DNA of 64,000 nt, from the NCBI GenBank assembly GCA_030549335.1, contig JAUKPH010000018.1, forward strand, positions 4,588,001 to 4,652,000, written 5' to 3'. Positions 10,807 to 24,349 of the stretch are shown here, one piece after another. The notes beneath the pieces are model-generated. The model saw nothing but the letters and a program-made list of their open reading frames with translations, had not been told where the DNA came from and made no database searches. The stretch is from Pontederia crassipes. Its lineage: Eukaryota; Streptophyta; Magnoliopsida; Commelinales; Pontederiaceae. The position numbers were made by a program, and so were the translations under genes. How positions within the stretch are numbered: position 1 is the first letter of the stretch; every line of letters starts with the position of its first letter.

Positions 10807-13800
10807 CTACTGTGTATCATGATGCAGAGAGAGAAAGATCATATCAAAGAGGAGGCTTCATGTTAATCCTTGTTAATTTATAGGTTCCTTCACTCAAGAA
10901 CATGTTACATGTTCTGTTCCCTTTTCAATCTTTCTACTACTTTTTCAGCAAAGTCCTCATTACCTTTCATTGCAAACTTCTTTTATAGTTAATTAAGCAC
11001 TAACTAACCTCCTCACTGTTTCTTAATCAAGTAACATGTGCATTCATATTCTTCCCAATTGGGGTTCCTATATATAAACTCCCTTGCATATTAACATTTT
11101 TATCTTATCTTTTTGTCACACCACTTTCTTTGCTTTCTCTTTTTCTTTTGGTTCATCTCTAGTCATTCTCTATAATTATTTGTTGGTAACCAATGAATAA
11201 GTATAATATATTTTAATTTATTTATGTTCCCTTTCTAGAATTTAAATTTGTTATCCTTGGCTACACCTTCACTCCATCCATGTTTTCAAATGCTAGATTA
11301 ATATTACTTTGCATAATATTTTTTCAATTAATAAAATATGAAATATTGCAGTATTCTTAAGATTAACTTATAAGTATGGAAGTAATGGGATTAATAAAAC
11401 ACCCAATTGTTTGATGAAATTTAAGGTATAACAAAAAAAAAGGTATTCATAACTTTGATGAAAATTTTATGTCAAAAATATTATTTAAAGTGGTAATATA
11501 ATAGCGAAAATTTAAAAAGAACAACAAGAGCTCTGAGATTTCTTAGATTAGGTGTAATCATGCTTGGAATTAGACTAGTATACGAACGCGTAATTTTCCT
11601 CTCATATAAGTATCAAAAATTACTCTAATATTGATTAAAAAACATATTTGGCTATCAATCTTTTTATTATAAGTAAAATTATTAATAACTTTTCACATTT
11701 ACATGTGTAGAAATTTAAATGACCAATATTTATCCTCACCTCATATTAGGAAAATAAAAGAGTTGGCCTGCAAAATTATTTTCGCCATCTCAAAAGCATA
11801 ATGCAAGGCCTTCAAAAGTATCATTTTGCCACTTAGCAATAAGAAGAAATGCTATATTTGATTAATTTTATTTTGACTTTGATTTTAATCATAATGATTA
11901 GGACTAATCATAAGCTTGATCTAGTTTGGCCTAGCTCGAACTAACATATTTGAAAAATAAGTAAGACCATAATTTATAATGAAGCTTATTTATTTAAATA
12001 GATTTATTGTATTTATAAATTGTGTGGCCTATTAATTTATAATGTCAACATGTAACTAACGTATTCTTATAAATTACAAATTTAAATCACAATAGCACTT
12101 TATGTGTATCTTTTTATAATTAAATATTTATTTTTTTTGTGAGCTTGGCTTGTCCTGATTCATTGTCAGCCCAAGTATAATTACCAATATCAATTAAAAA
12201 ATAAAATTTTATAAATACAAAAAATATATTATATGAGTCTTGAAGAATAACTAATGTGATGGCTATAATAATTTGATTATGAAAAAGAATAAAAATACAC
12301 CTATTAACTCTAGGATCATGTGCAATAGCATCACCACGAGTATCAATTGTCATGCACTTGACAATTTTTGTCTAATATGATTAATTCTCCTATTATGAAA
12401 GGCAATAATAATTGTAACAAACTAACAATCCAAAAGTTCGAGTTGTTTGAATGATAAGAATGAGTTCATAGTAAAATAAATCACCCATAATTCATATTCA
12501 ATAATCATATACAATTTGTCCTTTCAATGTTAACAATGTCCAATAATCAATATCAATATCAATGTTTGGATTAATAATAATATTGACTACGATATTTTGC
12601 TTTGTTTTTTTATTGCATCACAATTTAATTGCATCACAATTTAATTGCATCTTAAATAGTACTTCGATTGGGAGTAGCTTCAACTTCATCTATCTTGTAG
12701 CTTATTGTCATAAGAAAAAGACTTTTCAATTAATTTAAAAAAAATATCAAGGTACTTTCATATTCGATGATGATGGGCAAATCATCTTGTGATAAAGGAT
12801 CTCTTTTAGCAAGGGATTGCACCATTTTGGTGAGATCATTTTCTTTGCACGAGGAGAGATCATGCACCACAAGAATGGTGATCCAAATATCTTCAATTTC
12901 ACTATCTTCTTAGCTATATTGTATGCCCGTCCAATATAATATCTACAACAAAATGTTCTCAATTAGAATCACTATGCCTTGCAATATTCCCAATTTTTTT
13001 TACTTTACTTTCATTAGTTTATGTACTATTCTGAACTCCAATAAAAATAACCAACAATAGAAAGGACAAAAAGTTCAATTAATATCCAACTAAACAACTC
13101 AATCTCTACAAAGTCTTTCAAAACTGGAGGCAAGTTGCACTAGTTTGAACCAAGTCATAAGACAACACAACTAGGTCAAGGGTTGACGTGAGTTGTATTC
13201 TCATCTTTGTGAATAAATGGTGGATCAAATAGACACAAACTAGATAATTATAAACTTAGGTCAAATGTTGATCATACCTAGCCCGGATCACTAAAAACTC
13301 GAGTCGGGTCAGCTTCGATTACCATTTGGTATATGTTTCAACGAATTCGATATCTAAACATGGGTTGAGTGGTAAGGAACTTAGGTCAAGTTCTAAGTAA
13401 TCTAAGTTGATCTAACTTTAAAATTAATTATTTTCTAGGACTATGCAATCCAATGCAACTTCAAAATTATTCTAAGGTCTAAGGTATAAATCTATGGGAG
13501 GAAAAAACATAACTTAAACTATTATAAATTCATACTCCTGGATTAGCCAAAACAATACATAATTTCCCTTTAACCAATTAATTCCATTCTTCCATTCTTT
13601 GTTTCTTCCTTCTTGATTGGTTTTGTGCCTAATCTAGTTGTCGCGCTCCACTATTGTAGGGGCATCATGTTTGGATTGAGGATTGGGAGGGGGATTGGGG
13701 TGGATGCCATGAGTATGAGAAAGGGAGATTTGAGTGATCCATAATAATCATATTCTAATGCAACTTAAACTATTTGAAATTTGTACTTAGAATTAGGTTA

Positions 13801-14119
13801 TTACTCATAAAGAAACTAATTTCAAATTTAAGTCTATCTATAATCTCCTTTTCTGATCCTCTTTTATTTATATTTTTTCCTAACTACCTAACTTCTTATT
13901 TTATTTCCCTCATTTTTTTTGTCTTATTTATATTGTTATCTAATATTTTATTTTTCCGCTTTCCTCATTATTATATATTTTTATAAAATTGTGTGGATTG
14001 TTACATTATTATTTCCTTAAAATGAAATTCATTGTTGTATTTTACCTAAAGTAAAATATTGTAACCAAAGTTTGGTAACTTCTTGCGTAACTTTTTATTA
14101 TAGATCCCACAAATTACTA
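10807..14119. repeat. Tandem 3.3-kb unit, copy 1
   Basis: This is the first of two adjacent direct copies, with a period of 3313 bp: CTACTGTGTATCATGATGC occurs at 10807 and again at 14120. By eye the copies differ at a few per cent of bases plus indels. The unit is AT-rich and lacks a supportable coding frame. Near its start it looks promoter-like: TATATAAACTCCC at 11071 follows CCAATTGGGG, with pyrimidine-rich DNA downstream. No gene follows this TATA-like box. Confidence 0.85.
11071..11083 (+). promoter_or_regulatory. TATA-box-like element in copy 1 only
   Basis: TATATAAACTCCC lies about 10 bases after CCAATTGGGG. In copy 2 the equivalent position (around 14383-14390) reads CTATATATCTTGC, so the AAACTCCC part and flanking bases are missing. 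Whether it drives a transcript is unknown. Confidence 0.35.
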
Positions 14120-17100
14120 CTACTGTGTATCATGATGCAGAGAGAGAAAGATCATATCAAAGAGGAGACTTCATGTTAATCCTTGTTAATTTATAGGTTC
14201 CTTGACTCAAAAACATGTTACATGTTCTGATTCCCTTATCAATCTTTCTACTACTTTTTTTCAGCAAAGTCCTCATTACCTTTCATTGCAAACTTCTTTT
14301 ATGGTTAATTAAGCACTAATTAACCTCCTCACTATTTCTTAATCAAGTAGCATGTGCATTCATATTCTTCCCAATTGGGGTTCCTATATATCTTGCATAT
14401 TATCATTTTTATCTTATCTTTTTTGTCCCACAACTTTCTTTGTTTTTCTCTTTTTCTTTTGGTTTATCTCTAGTCATTCTCTCCAATTATTTGTTGGTAA
14501 CCAATGAATAAGTAAAATATATTTTAATTTATTTATGTCTTATCCCTTTCTAGAATTTAAATTTGTTGCCCTTGGCTACATCTTCACTCCATCCATGTTT
14601 TCAAATGATAGCTTAATATTACTTTGACATAATATTTTTTTAATTAATAAAATACAAATATTGCAGTATTCTTAAGATTAACTTATAAGTATGGAAGTAA
14701 TGGGATTAATAAAACACCTAATTGTTTGATGAAATTTAAGGTATAACAAAAAAAGGTACTCATAACTTTGATGAAAATTTTATGTAAAAAATATTATTTG
14801 AAGTGGTAATATAGTAGTAAAAATTTAAAAACATCAAGAGCTCTGAGATTACCTTAGATTAGGTTTAATCATGCTTGGAACATTGGAATTAGACTATACG
14901 GATCATATTGCATATTTAAATCATGAAAAATACGAACGTGTAATTTCCCTCTCATATAAGTATGGAAAATTACTCTAATATTGATTAAAAAAACATATTT
15001 GGCTATTAGTCTTTTTATTATAAATAATATTATTAATAACTTCTCACATTTACATGTGTAGAAATTTAAATGTCCAATATTATCCTCACCTCGTATTTTA
15101 AAAAAAAGTTGGCCTGTGTAATTATTTTCATCATCTAAAAAGCATAATGCAAGACCTTCAAAAGTATCATTTTGCCACTTAGCAATAAGGAGAAATGCTA
15201 TATTTCATTAATAGTTGACTTTTATTTTAATCATAATGATTAGGACTAATCATAAGCTAGATCGTTTGTGACCTGACCTAGTTTGGCCTAGCTATTTGAA
15301 AAAAATAAGTAAGACCACAATTTGTAATGAAGCTTATTTATTTAAATATATTTATTGTATTTATAAATTGTCAGCTATAATAATTTGATTATGAAAAAAT
15401 AAAATACACCTAGTAATTCTAGGATGATGTGCAACTAGCATCATCACAAGTATCAATTGTCATGCACTTGACAATTTTTGTCTAATATGATTAATTCGCC
15501 TATTATGAAAGGAAATAATAATTGTAACAAATTAACAATCCAAAAGTTCTAGTTGTTTGAATGATAAACATGAGTTCGTAGCAAAATAAATCACCCATAA
15601 TTCATATTCAATAATCATATGCATTTGTTCATTTCAATGTTCAATAATAAATATCAATGCAATCAATAGCAAAATTATAGATTCAATAATCAATAAAATA
15701 TATTGTTGTGCTTTGATAGCATGATGGTTTGAATTAATAGTAATAGTGACTACGATATTTTGCTATATTTTTTACTTGCATTACAATTCGATTGCACAAT
15801 GCATCTTAAATAGTACTTTGATTGTGAGTAGCTTCCAACTTCGTTCATCTTGATGCTTATTGTCATAAGAAAAATACTTTTCAATTAATTAAAAAAATAC
15901 CAAGGTACTTTCATATTCGATGATGATGATGGGCAAATTATGTCGTGATAAAGGACCTCTTTCAACAAAGGATTGCACTATTTTGGTGAGATCATTTTCA
16001 TTGCACGAGGAGAGATCATGGACCACAAGAATGGTGACCCAAAAATCTTCAATTTCACTATCTTCTTAGCTATATTGTGTGCCACTCTAATATAATATCT
16101 ACAATAAAATGTTCTTCATTAGAATCACTATGCCTTGCAATATTCCCAATTTTTTTACTTTTATTTTATTAGTTTATTTACTATCTCTGAACTCTAATAC
16201 AAATAACCAACAATAGAAAGGACAAAAAGTTCAATTAATAACCAACTAAACAACTCAATCTCTACATAGTCTTTCAAAACTGGAGGCAAGTTGCACTAAT
16301 TTGAACCAAGTCAAGAGACAACACAACTTGGTCGAGGGTTGACGCGAGTTGTATTCTCATCTTTGTGAATAAATGGTGGATCAGATAGTTACAAGCTAGA
16401 TAATTACAAACTTAGGTCAAGTGTTGATCATACCTAGCCCGGATCACTAAAAATTGAGATGGGTCAACTTCGATTACCATTTAGTTTATATTTCAATGAA
16501 TTCGATATCTAAACATGGGTTGAGTCGTAAGGAACCCAGGTCAAGTTCTAGGTAATCTGTTGATCTAATTTTAAAATTAGTTCTTTTCTAGGACTATGCA
16601 ATCCAATGCAACTTCAAAATGTTTCTAAGGTCTAAGGTATAAATCCATGGGAGGAATAAACATAACTTAAAATATTACAAATTCATACTCGTGGATGAGC
16701 CAAAACAATTCCTAATTTCCCTCTAAGCAATTAATTCCATTCTTCCATTCTTTTTGTTTCTTCCTTTTTGATTGATTTTGTGCCTAATCCAGTTGTCATG
16801 CTCCACTGTTGTAGCAGCATCATGGTTGGGACAGAGGGTTGGGGTGAATGTCGTGAGTATGATAGAGGGAGATTTGAGTGATCCATAATAATCATATTCC
16901 AATGCAACTTAAACTATTTAAAATTTATGCTTAGAATTAGGTTATAACTCATAAAGAAACTAATTTCAAATTTAACTCTAACTATTATATCTTTTTCTGA
17001 TCCTCTTTTATTTATATTTTTTTCCTAATTACCTATCTTCTTATTTTATTTCCCTCAAATTTTTGTCCTATTTTATATTGTTATCTAATATTTTCTTTCC

Positions 17101-17287
17101 ATTTTCCTCATTATTTGTGTCCTATTTTATATTGTTATCTAATATTTTTATAAAATTGTGTGGACAATTACATTATTATTTCCTTAAAATGAAATTCATT
17201 GTTGAATTTTACCTAAGGTAGAATATAGTAACCAAAGTTTGGTAACTTCTTGCATAAATTTTTATTATGGATCCCACAAATTACTAC
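14120..17287. repeat. Tandem 3.2-kb unit, copy 2
   Basis: This is the second direct copy of the preceding unit, abutting copy 1 at the sequence ATCCCACAAATTACTAC and ending at the same motif near 17268-17287. It is about 145 bp shorter than copy 1. Losses include the TATA-like box and a segment corresponding to about 12015-12240 of copy 1. No coding frame is supported. Confidence 0.85.
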
Positions 17288-20200
17288 TGTATCTAACGCA
17301 TCAAACACATATCCTTTGCATAAATGTTATATTGGCTATCCTTTAGTGATGAGTCATGATGTAGCTTATATTTAGTTGTGACGAAATCTAAGGCAATAGT
17401 ACACACTTTATGATCAAATAGGACAGCCGTTGAAGGTCCAACCATGAAATGGTTACATTTGATTATAGGCTCATAATTTGGTATTGCGAGCAAACAAAGA
17501 TGCATCTCATACACATTTATATTTTCATTCAATGTACTACATTAGGCAATCAACGTATATAAAAAAATGTGCATAAAATTTACTTAAGTTTACACTAAAC
17601 TGTGTAATGGATGCTCTGCATTTGCACATGGTCTATCTACTAACCTTAGGCTTCGATACCAACTTTAACAAGTTCAAAAACATTCTCCTGCCACTTATCA
17701 ATTAGATAATTCTGAAGAAACATTATCAACACTTTGACTTTGTCAATGACAACTAATGCCGACCAAATTAAACTTCAATAAAGTGAAAGCATATTACATG
17801 TCTTTAAGAATAACTAATTTGATTACTATAACAACTTGATTATTAAAACAATAAAAGAATCTAACAACTCTAGTCTCATGTGTTATCCAACATTATCATG
17901 AGTGTCAAATCACTCTAGATACCATATGATCAATTACCTATAAGATCCAAATGTAAGGGGCAATTATCACATGAACTTTTGTATTTAGTATGGATGACAA
18001 TAATAATGAACATGAACTTTATATTAAAATATATTATACATGATCAATGTATGATAATCATATATAGTTTGTTCATTTCAAATATCAATGTTAATGATGT
18101 TTAATAATCAATATCAATGCAATTAATATGATTAACTTTGATTTGATAATCAACATGATACTTTATTTTTCTCTTAATGCGATGGTTTGAATCAATAACA
18201 ATATTGATAGTATAACTTTTTGATATGTTGCATTACATATTTAAATATGACTCCATTCACCTTGATATTTGTTGTACTAAGAAGAGCTCTTCAATTAATT
18301 TCGAAAATGCCAATGTACTTTCACATACAATGGTCAATTGTGGATCACCTCAAAGTTGTCAAGTTCAAGTTTTTACCTAAACTTATTTTAGGGAAGTTGA
18401 ATCGAATTGTAAACTTGATATGCAAATATGAAGTTTAAATATAATATTAATTTAATGATAATAATTTTTAAAATCACATCAAATATCGTAGTAAATATTA
18501 AAAAACTATAACAACATGAATAATTAATAAGTTACAAATTACATATTATAAACTCATAAAAGTTTCGTTTTAATACTTTCTAAGGTCATAATGTTGTAAA
18601 GTATATTAGATTTATATAGTATATTTTTTATTAAAAATTTTGGGCTGAAATCTTCACATTTTTTTAATGTTTTAACTGATATTACTTTATTATTCTCATT
18701 CTTGTCAGAATGATTGGCATACCATTCTAAATATTTGAATATTACAATATATCTATTCGACGTATTATTTAATTTTAAGTATTGTGGGTCAAAGAATGAA
18801 ATAGTATAAATCTTTGTTAGAAATAAATACTAAATATACCATTTATTATAATGTTATATTATTAAAACTATTTTTTTCTATCATATTTTAAATTATTGTA
18901 TTATATTATTTTAAATAATAATATGATTATAAAATAGTGAAAAATGTCAATCAAACAATAAAAAGATAAGAAAATGGAAGATAAAAGTAACAAGAAAAAA
19001 TGATATGGATAATGGGTTTTGAAACATGATCCTTCTACCCAACAATGCCGCTCATATTAGCATGTGTCATAGAAGTGGCAAGGTCGTTAATTGATGTATG
19101 TTATTCATCATCTTCGTCCAATTCTAAGGAATTAAAATGCACCGAGTCCTTGTGAATATAGAATTTTTTTGTTGAAAATCTTACTTGTCATTACTAGGCA
19201 CACGACATGTAATGATCTTGTCAAATTAGTTGGACTCAATGATGGATCGACTTTTAACATGTAGACAATGCGCATAACCATTAAAGCCATGCAAATTGCG
19301 TTGTCGGCTCTATTTCCCAAACACCGGGACTGACTGCTAAAAAATAAATGCATTCAAATCTAATTTCACCACAAGTTGTGAGTTTAGGTCAGATTAACTC
19401 ATTTTTCTATTCTAAAAATGCAAAATTGCCAATTTTAAGTATTAAAATATGATTTTGACCATCTTGAAATAAGTTAAGATAAATGTCGGTTTTTTTAAAA
19501 GAAGTAGTGCACCTTTTTAGTAGAAGTTTTTTTTTTCGTTGCATAAGGGGAATAGGGCATGTATAATAAAACCACTTGTATTATCTCCTCGTCTTTGTGA
19601 CATAATCCTTACAATATAATATAATATAATGTTCTAAATTATAGTCAATTTTTTTTAAGAAAATTATTTGATTAATCTATTTATTATCTTTGTCCATCAA
19701 TTAATATATTCAACAATAAAAAAATTTAATATAGTCAACAAAAAAAGAACAAAAGGACAATTAACTACTAATTAAACAAGCCGATTTATATATAAGCTTT
19801 GACACATCTAGCCAGATTGTAGTAATATGAGAATGGACAAGAGATGGCACTGGCTGAGTTGAGGGTCAATGCTAGTTTTCATGAATTGGAAACCTAAGCC
19901 GAGTGTCGATCATATTTTGGCCGAATTGTGGAAAACTCGAGTCAAGTCGGATGTCGATTTAGAAATTTTACTTAGACTTGAGCTGTGTGTTCTAATTGTA
20001 TCCTACCTAAACTCAAGCCGGGACTGAGTTTTAGATAATTTGTAGCGACTTAATTTTAAATATAGTCCTTTGTCTATTATGAATTTAATAATCATGGATA
20101 TATCAAAAGAATCCATATCCTTTCTTTTGTAGTCAATTAATTATCTTCTTTCCTCTTCAATTTTTGTGGGTCTTGCTCTGGTGTTGTGGCAGCATTGTGC

Positions 20201-20300
20201 ATAAGGCAGAGAGGATGCTGACCTGAACTTGAATTGCATGAAAATTATTGTCACTAGCTTTTTTTTTAAATTTTTTTCCCACAATTTGTTGCAATCATTG
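17288..20300. repeat. Third, more diverged relative of the tandem unit
   Basis: Parts of this region can be aligned by eye with copies 1 and 2. Examples are 17808 (GAATAACTAATTTGATTAC) with 12242, 18288 with 12723, about 19840-19950 with 13150-13310, and about 20150 with 13620. The spacing is about 5.57 kb at first and grows to about 6.7 kb, so extra DNA of about 1.1 kb lies inside the third copy around 18350-19600. Near 17650, GTTGGTATCGAAGCC on the minus strand resembles a retroelement primer-binding site. No gene is supported. Confidence 0.55.
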
Positions 20301-20791
20301 AATTAATATCTTTTAAGAACCATATAATGCGTTTTCGCAATTATTGATGTTTACTTTTTTTAATTATTTTTTTTATCATGATCAACATTAAAATAACACC
20401 TTCGGTAATATGCAATTGTTAAGCTGCAATGGGATATCTTTGGAACCTTAACCATAAACAATTAAAGATTGTATTTAACTCACTTGCCCCTTCTTTCCAT
20501 CGTAGGAAATCTTACATTCATTCATCCCATATTCATAACAAATCAAGTTTGGTTGACACAATTATCTCAACAAGTCGTTGGAAGCTAAAAGTCTCAAATT
20601 CGATTCTTAAAATTATTATGATCTTTACTTCAATTTTAAATTAGTCAATTACTAATAATTTTGTATGAAATCCGAGTGGGTTATAAAAAAAATCCCATAT
20701 GCATAACAACAGAAAGATATAATTTTTTCCCCACGAAGGAAATGAGCCCTCGTGCACACTCTTCTGTTCCAGGTCTCTTGCACTTTACCTA

Positions 20792-20800
20792 CTATAAACA
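20792..20800 (+). promoter_or_regulatory. Putative TATA box of the LRR receptor kinase gene
   Basis: CTATAAACA lies 79 bases before the start codon at 20879. A transcript start about 30 bases downstream would give a leader of roughly 50 bases. Inferred from position and sequence only. Confidence 0.45.
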
Positions 20801-20878
20801 AAAACATGGGGCTTCCCACTCTGCAACCCCAACACACTGCACCTCTGTCCTCCTCCTTGTCCTTCCCTCCATGCACCG

Positions 20879-23800
20879 ATGCCTTCAGACACACACAATT
20901 CCTTGCCTCTTATACGACGACTACTACTACTAGTCCACACCTTGACCTCTTGTTTCTTCTCCTGCTGCCTCTGCATTGATCAGCAAGGCCAAGCTCTCCT
21001 CTCATGGAAGCAGACCCTCAATAGCTCCGGTGACGCCCTGGGATCATGGAACTCTTCGGACGCCACTCCATGCAGATGGTTCGGGGTCACCTGCAACTCG
21101 AACTCGGAGGTCGTCGGCCTCAGCCTGAAGTCCGTCGACCTGCACGGCCGACTGCCGTCCAACTTGCAGCCGCTCACGTCCCTGAAGACGCTCGTCCTCT
21201 CCGCCGCCAACATCACCGGCCCCATCCCGCCGGAGTTCGGCTACTACAGGCAGCTGGTCCTCCTCGACCTGAGCAAGAACCAAATCACCGGAGAGATGCC
21301 GGCGGAGCTCTGCGGGCTGTCCAGCCTCGAATCCCTGGCTCTGAACTCCAACTTCCTCCAGGGCGCCATTCCTGATGACATCGGGAACCTGTCGAGCCTC
21401 ACTCATCTGACGCTCTACGACAATGACCTGAGCGGGGAGGTTCCCCGGAGCATCGGGAGGCTGTCCAAGCTCGAGGTCTTCCGCACCGGCGGGAACCAAA
21501 ACCTCAAGGGCTCGATACCTCCGGAGATTGGGTACTGCAGCAACTTAGTCATGCTGGGTCTGGCCGAGACCAGCATATCGGGAAGCATTCCATCCACTAT
21601 CGGATTGCTCAAGAAGATACAGACAATCGCAATCTACACCGCCATGCTCTCGGGTCCCATCCCGGAATCCATTGGCAATTGCACGGAGCTAACAAATCTG
21701 TATCTGTATCAGAATTCTCTGTCCGGCTCCATTCCGGCAGAACTCGGTGAACTCCAAAAGCTTCAGAATTTGCTGCTTTGGCAGAACGACTTGGTTGGTC
21801 CTATCCCTCCTGAGCTGGGGAAGTGTAGTGAACTAGTCCTGGTGGACTTGTCACTGAATCTTCTCACGGGAAACATTCCATCGAGCTTCGGGAATCTGTC
21901 GAACCTGGAACAACTTCAGCTGAGTACTAATCAGTTGACGGGCGTGATACCACCGGAGCTCTCCAATTGTGGTACGCTGACCGATCTGGAAGTCGACAAC
22001 AACGGTCTCACCGGCGAGATCTCGATTGATTTCCAGAAGTTGGAGAATCTCACCCTATTCTATGCGTGGCAGAACAGGCTGACAGGAAGTATCCCGGCAA
22101 GTTTAGCCCACTGCAGCAGTTTGCAGTCAGTGGATCTCTCCTACAACAACTTGACTGGGGAAATACCGAAGGAGTTATTTGGGCTGCAGAACCTCACTAA
22201 GCTGCTGCTCTTGTCGAATGAACTGTCAGGATTCGTGCCGCCCGACATCGGCAACTGTACGAACCTTTTCCGTCTCCGGTTGAACGAAAACAGGCTCTCG
22301 GGAGCCATTCCGGCAGAGATCGGCAACTTGAAGTACTTGAACTTTCTTGACATGAGCAACAATAGGTTCGAAGGCCCGATCCCTCCATCGATATCAGGAT
22401 GCCACACTCTTGAATTCCTCGACCTCCATTCCAATGCTCTGGTTGGAGGCTTGCCGGAATCCTTGCCCAAGGCCTTACAGTTCATAGATGTCTCTGACAA
22501 TATGCTCAGTGGAATGCTGACTCCCAGTCTCGGCTCATTGCCGGAGCTGACAAAACTGAACATAAGAAAGAACAGGCTCACTGGTAGTATCTCAAGGGAG
22601 CTTGGTTCATGCAAGAAGCTACAACTTCTTGACCTCAGCTATAATTCCTTCTCCGGCGAAATACCCGGCGAACTCGGCCAACTTCCGGCTCTGGAAATCT
22701 CACTGAATCTTAGTTGCAACCATCTCACAGGTGGGATCCCCATGGAATTCTCCAATCTCGGCAAACTGGGATGCCTCGACATCTCCTACAACGAGCTCAC
22801 TGGCAACCTTGACGCACTTGCCGGCCTCCAGAACCTGATCACCCTCAACATCTCTTTCAATTCTTTCTCTGGCTCATTGCCGGACACTCCATTCTTCAGA
22901 AAGCTCCCGCTCCACGACCTTGCCGGGAACCTTGGTCTGTACATCGCCGGCGGTTATGCGGCCGACAAAAGCGGATCGGACAGACAGACCGTCTCTGCTT
23001 TGAAGGTGGCAATGTCGTTGCTCATATGTGTGGGCACATTGTTGCTTCTCTTTGGTGCGTACGTGCTTGTCCGTGCCCGCGTTGGTCGCCGAGAGCACAC
23101 CGACGACGCGTGGGAGATCACGCTCTATCAGAAGCTCGACTTCTCGGTGAACGAAGTCGTGAAGGAGCTAACGTCGGCCAACGTGATCGGCACCGGAAGC
23201 TCCGGCGTCGTGTACAAGGTCGGAATTCCCAACGGCGAGACGCTGGCCATCAAGAAGATGTGGTCGACCGACGAGGCCGGAGCGTTCAGGAACGAGATCG
23301 CGGCACTTGGAACAATACGGCACCGCAACATCGTCAGGCTACTTGGCTGGGGCGCGAACAGGAGCACAAAGCTGCTGTTCTATAATTATCTGCCAAACGG
23401 CAACCTGAGCGGATTCCTTCACCGGAGCGGGAAGGTGGCGGCGCAGTGGGACACGAGGTACCAAATCATCGTCGGCGTCGCGCACGCCGTCTCCTACCTG
23501 CACCACGGCTGCGTGCCGGCGATTCTGCATGGAGACGTAAAGACCATGAACGTGCTGCTGGGGCCAAGATTTGAACCATATTTGGCGGACTTTGGCCTTG
23601 CGAGGGTCATGGGCGGGGCAAAGTCTGGTGGCGGCGGTGCGCCCAAGTTGGAGGCCAAAGCTTCTCCTCATATCGCTGGCTCCTATGGATACATTGCTCC
23701 AGGTATAATTCAAACTCTGCTACACGATTAACTTTCCCACTAATGGATTCAAGAATTTGTAGGCAGATTCATAGAGAAGTAAATTGTCCACGGTAGGAGG

Positions 23801-24349
23801 ACTTAATTTGGTGCTGTGTTCTTGCAGCTATAGTTTCAGTAAGTAGTATCAAAATCTGATGATGAAGCTGATGACTGAGTTTTATGTGGAACAGAATATG
23901 CTTCAATGCAGAGAATCACTGAAAAGAGTGATGTCTACAGCTACGGTGTTGTGCTGCTTGAGGTCCTCACAGGAAGGCACCCCTTGGACCCGTCGATCCC
24001 TGGCGGCGCATATTTGGTTCAATGGGTTCGGGAGCACTTGCAGAGCAAGCGCGATCCTGTCGAGCTCCTCGATTCGAGGTTGCAAGGCAGCGCCGATCAT
24101 CAGATGGAGGAGATGCTTCAGGCAATAGTAATATCTCTACTCTGCATTAGTCCTCGCGCCAACGACCGGCCTACGATGATGGATGTCGTAGCCATGCTTA
24201 CAGAAATCAGGCAGCCGGAAAACGAGGCGACCAAGGAATTAGCACCCTCTGATGCTTCTCCTGTCGGTGCTGCAGCTTCGCCGGCCCGTAATCTGAACCT
24301 GAACGACTCTTCGAACTGCTCATTTGAATTGTCAGATTACTCTTGCTGA
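20879..24349 (+). CDS. LRR receptor-like kinase of the RGI3/RGI4 (RGF peptide receptor) type, 2 exons
   Basis: Exons 20879-23702 and 23895-24349, joined by a GT-AG intron after the kinase sequence IAP, give 1092 residues. Seen in order: a hydrophobic signal peptide (about 12-32); an LRR N-terminal cap with WKQTL and PCRWFGVTC; about 20 plus extracellular LRRs to about 670; one membrane segment (about 709-731); and a Ser/Thr kinase. The kinase has P-loop GTGSSGVV (771-778), Lys792 in LAIKK, catalytic loop HGDVKTMNVLL (884 on), DFG (904-906) and APE at the splice junction. The tail ends NCSFELSDYSC. The loop has HGD instead of HRD, the non-RD form I recall for this clade. RTGG at 202-205 fits the RxGG motif described for RGF/GLV peptide receptors. 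The closest remembered relatives are Arabidopsis At4g26540 and At5g56040. It would act at the plasma membrane in peptide-hormone signalling; the ligand is inferred. The ATG at 20879 is chosen because it directly precedes the signal peptide. Confidence 0.92.

Noticed and set aside
17293..17532. Minus-strand 79-codon frame next to a primer-site-like GTTGGTATCGAAGCC
   Set aside because: The protein shows no gag or pol motif. The primer-like site has no paired LTR, so I could not define a retroelement.
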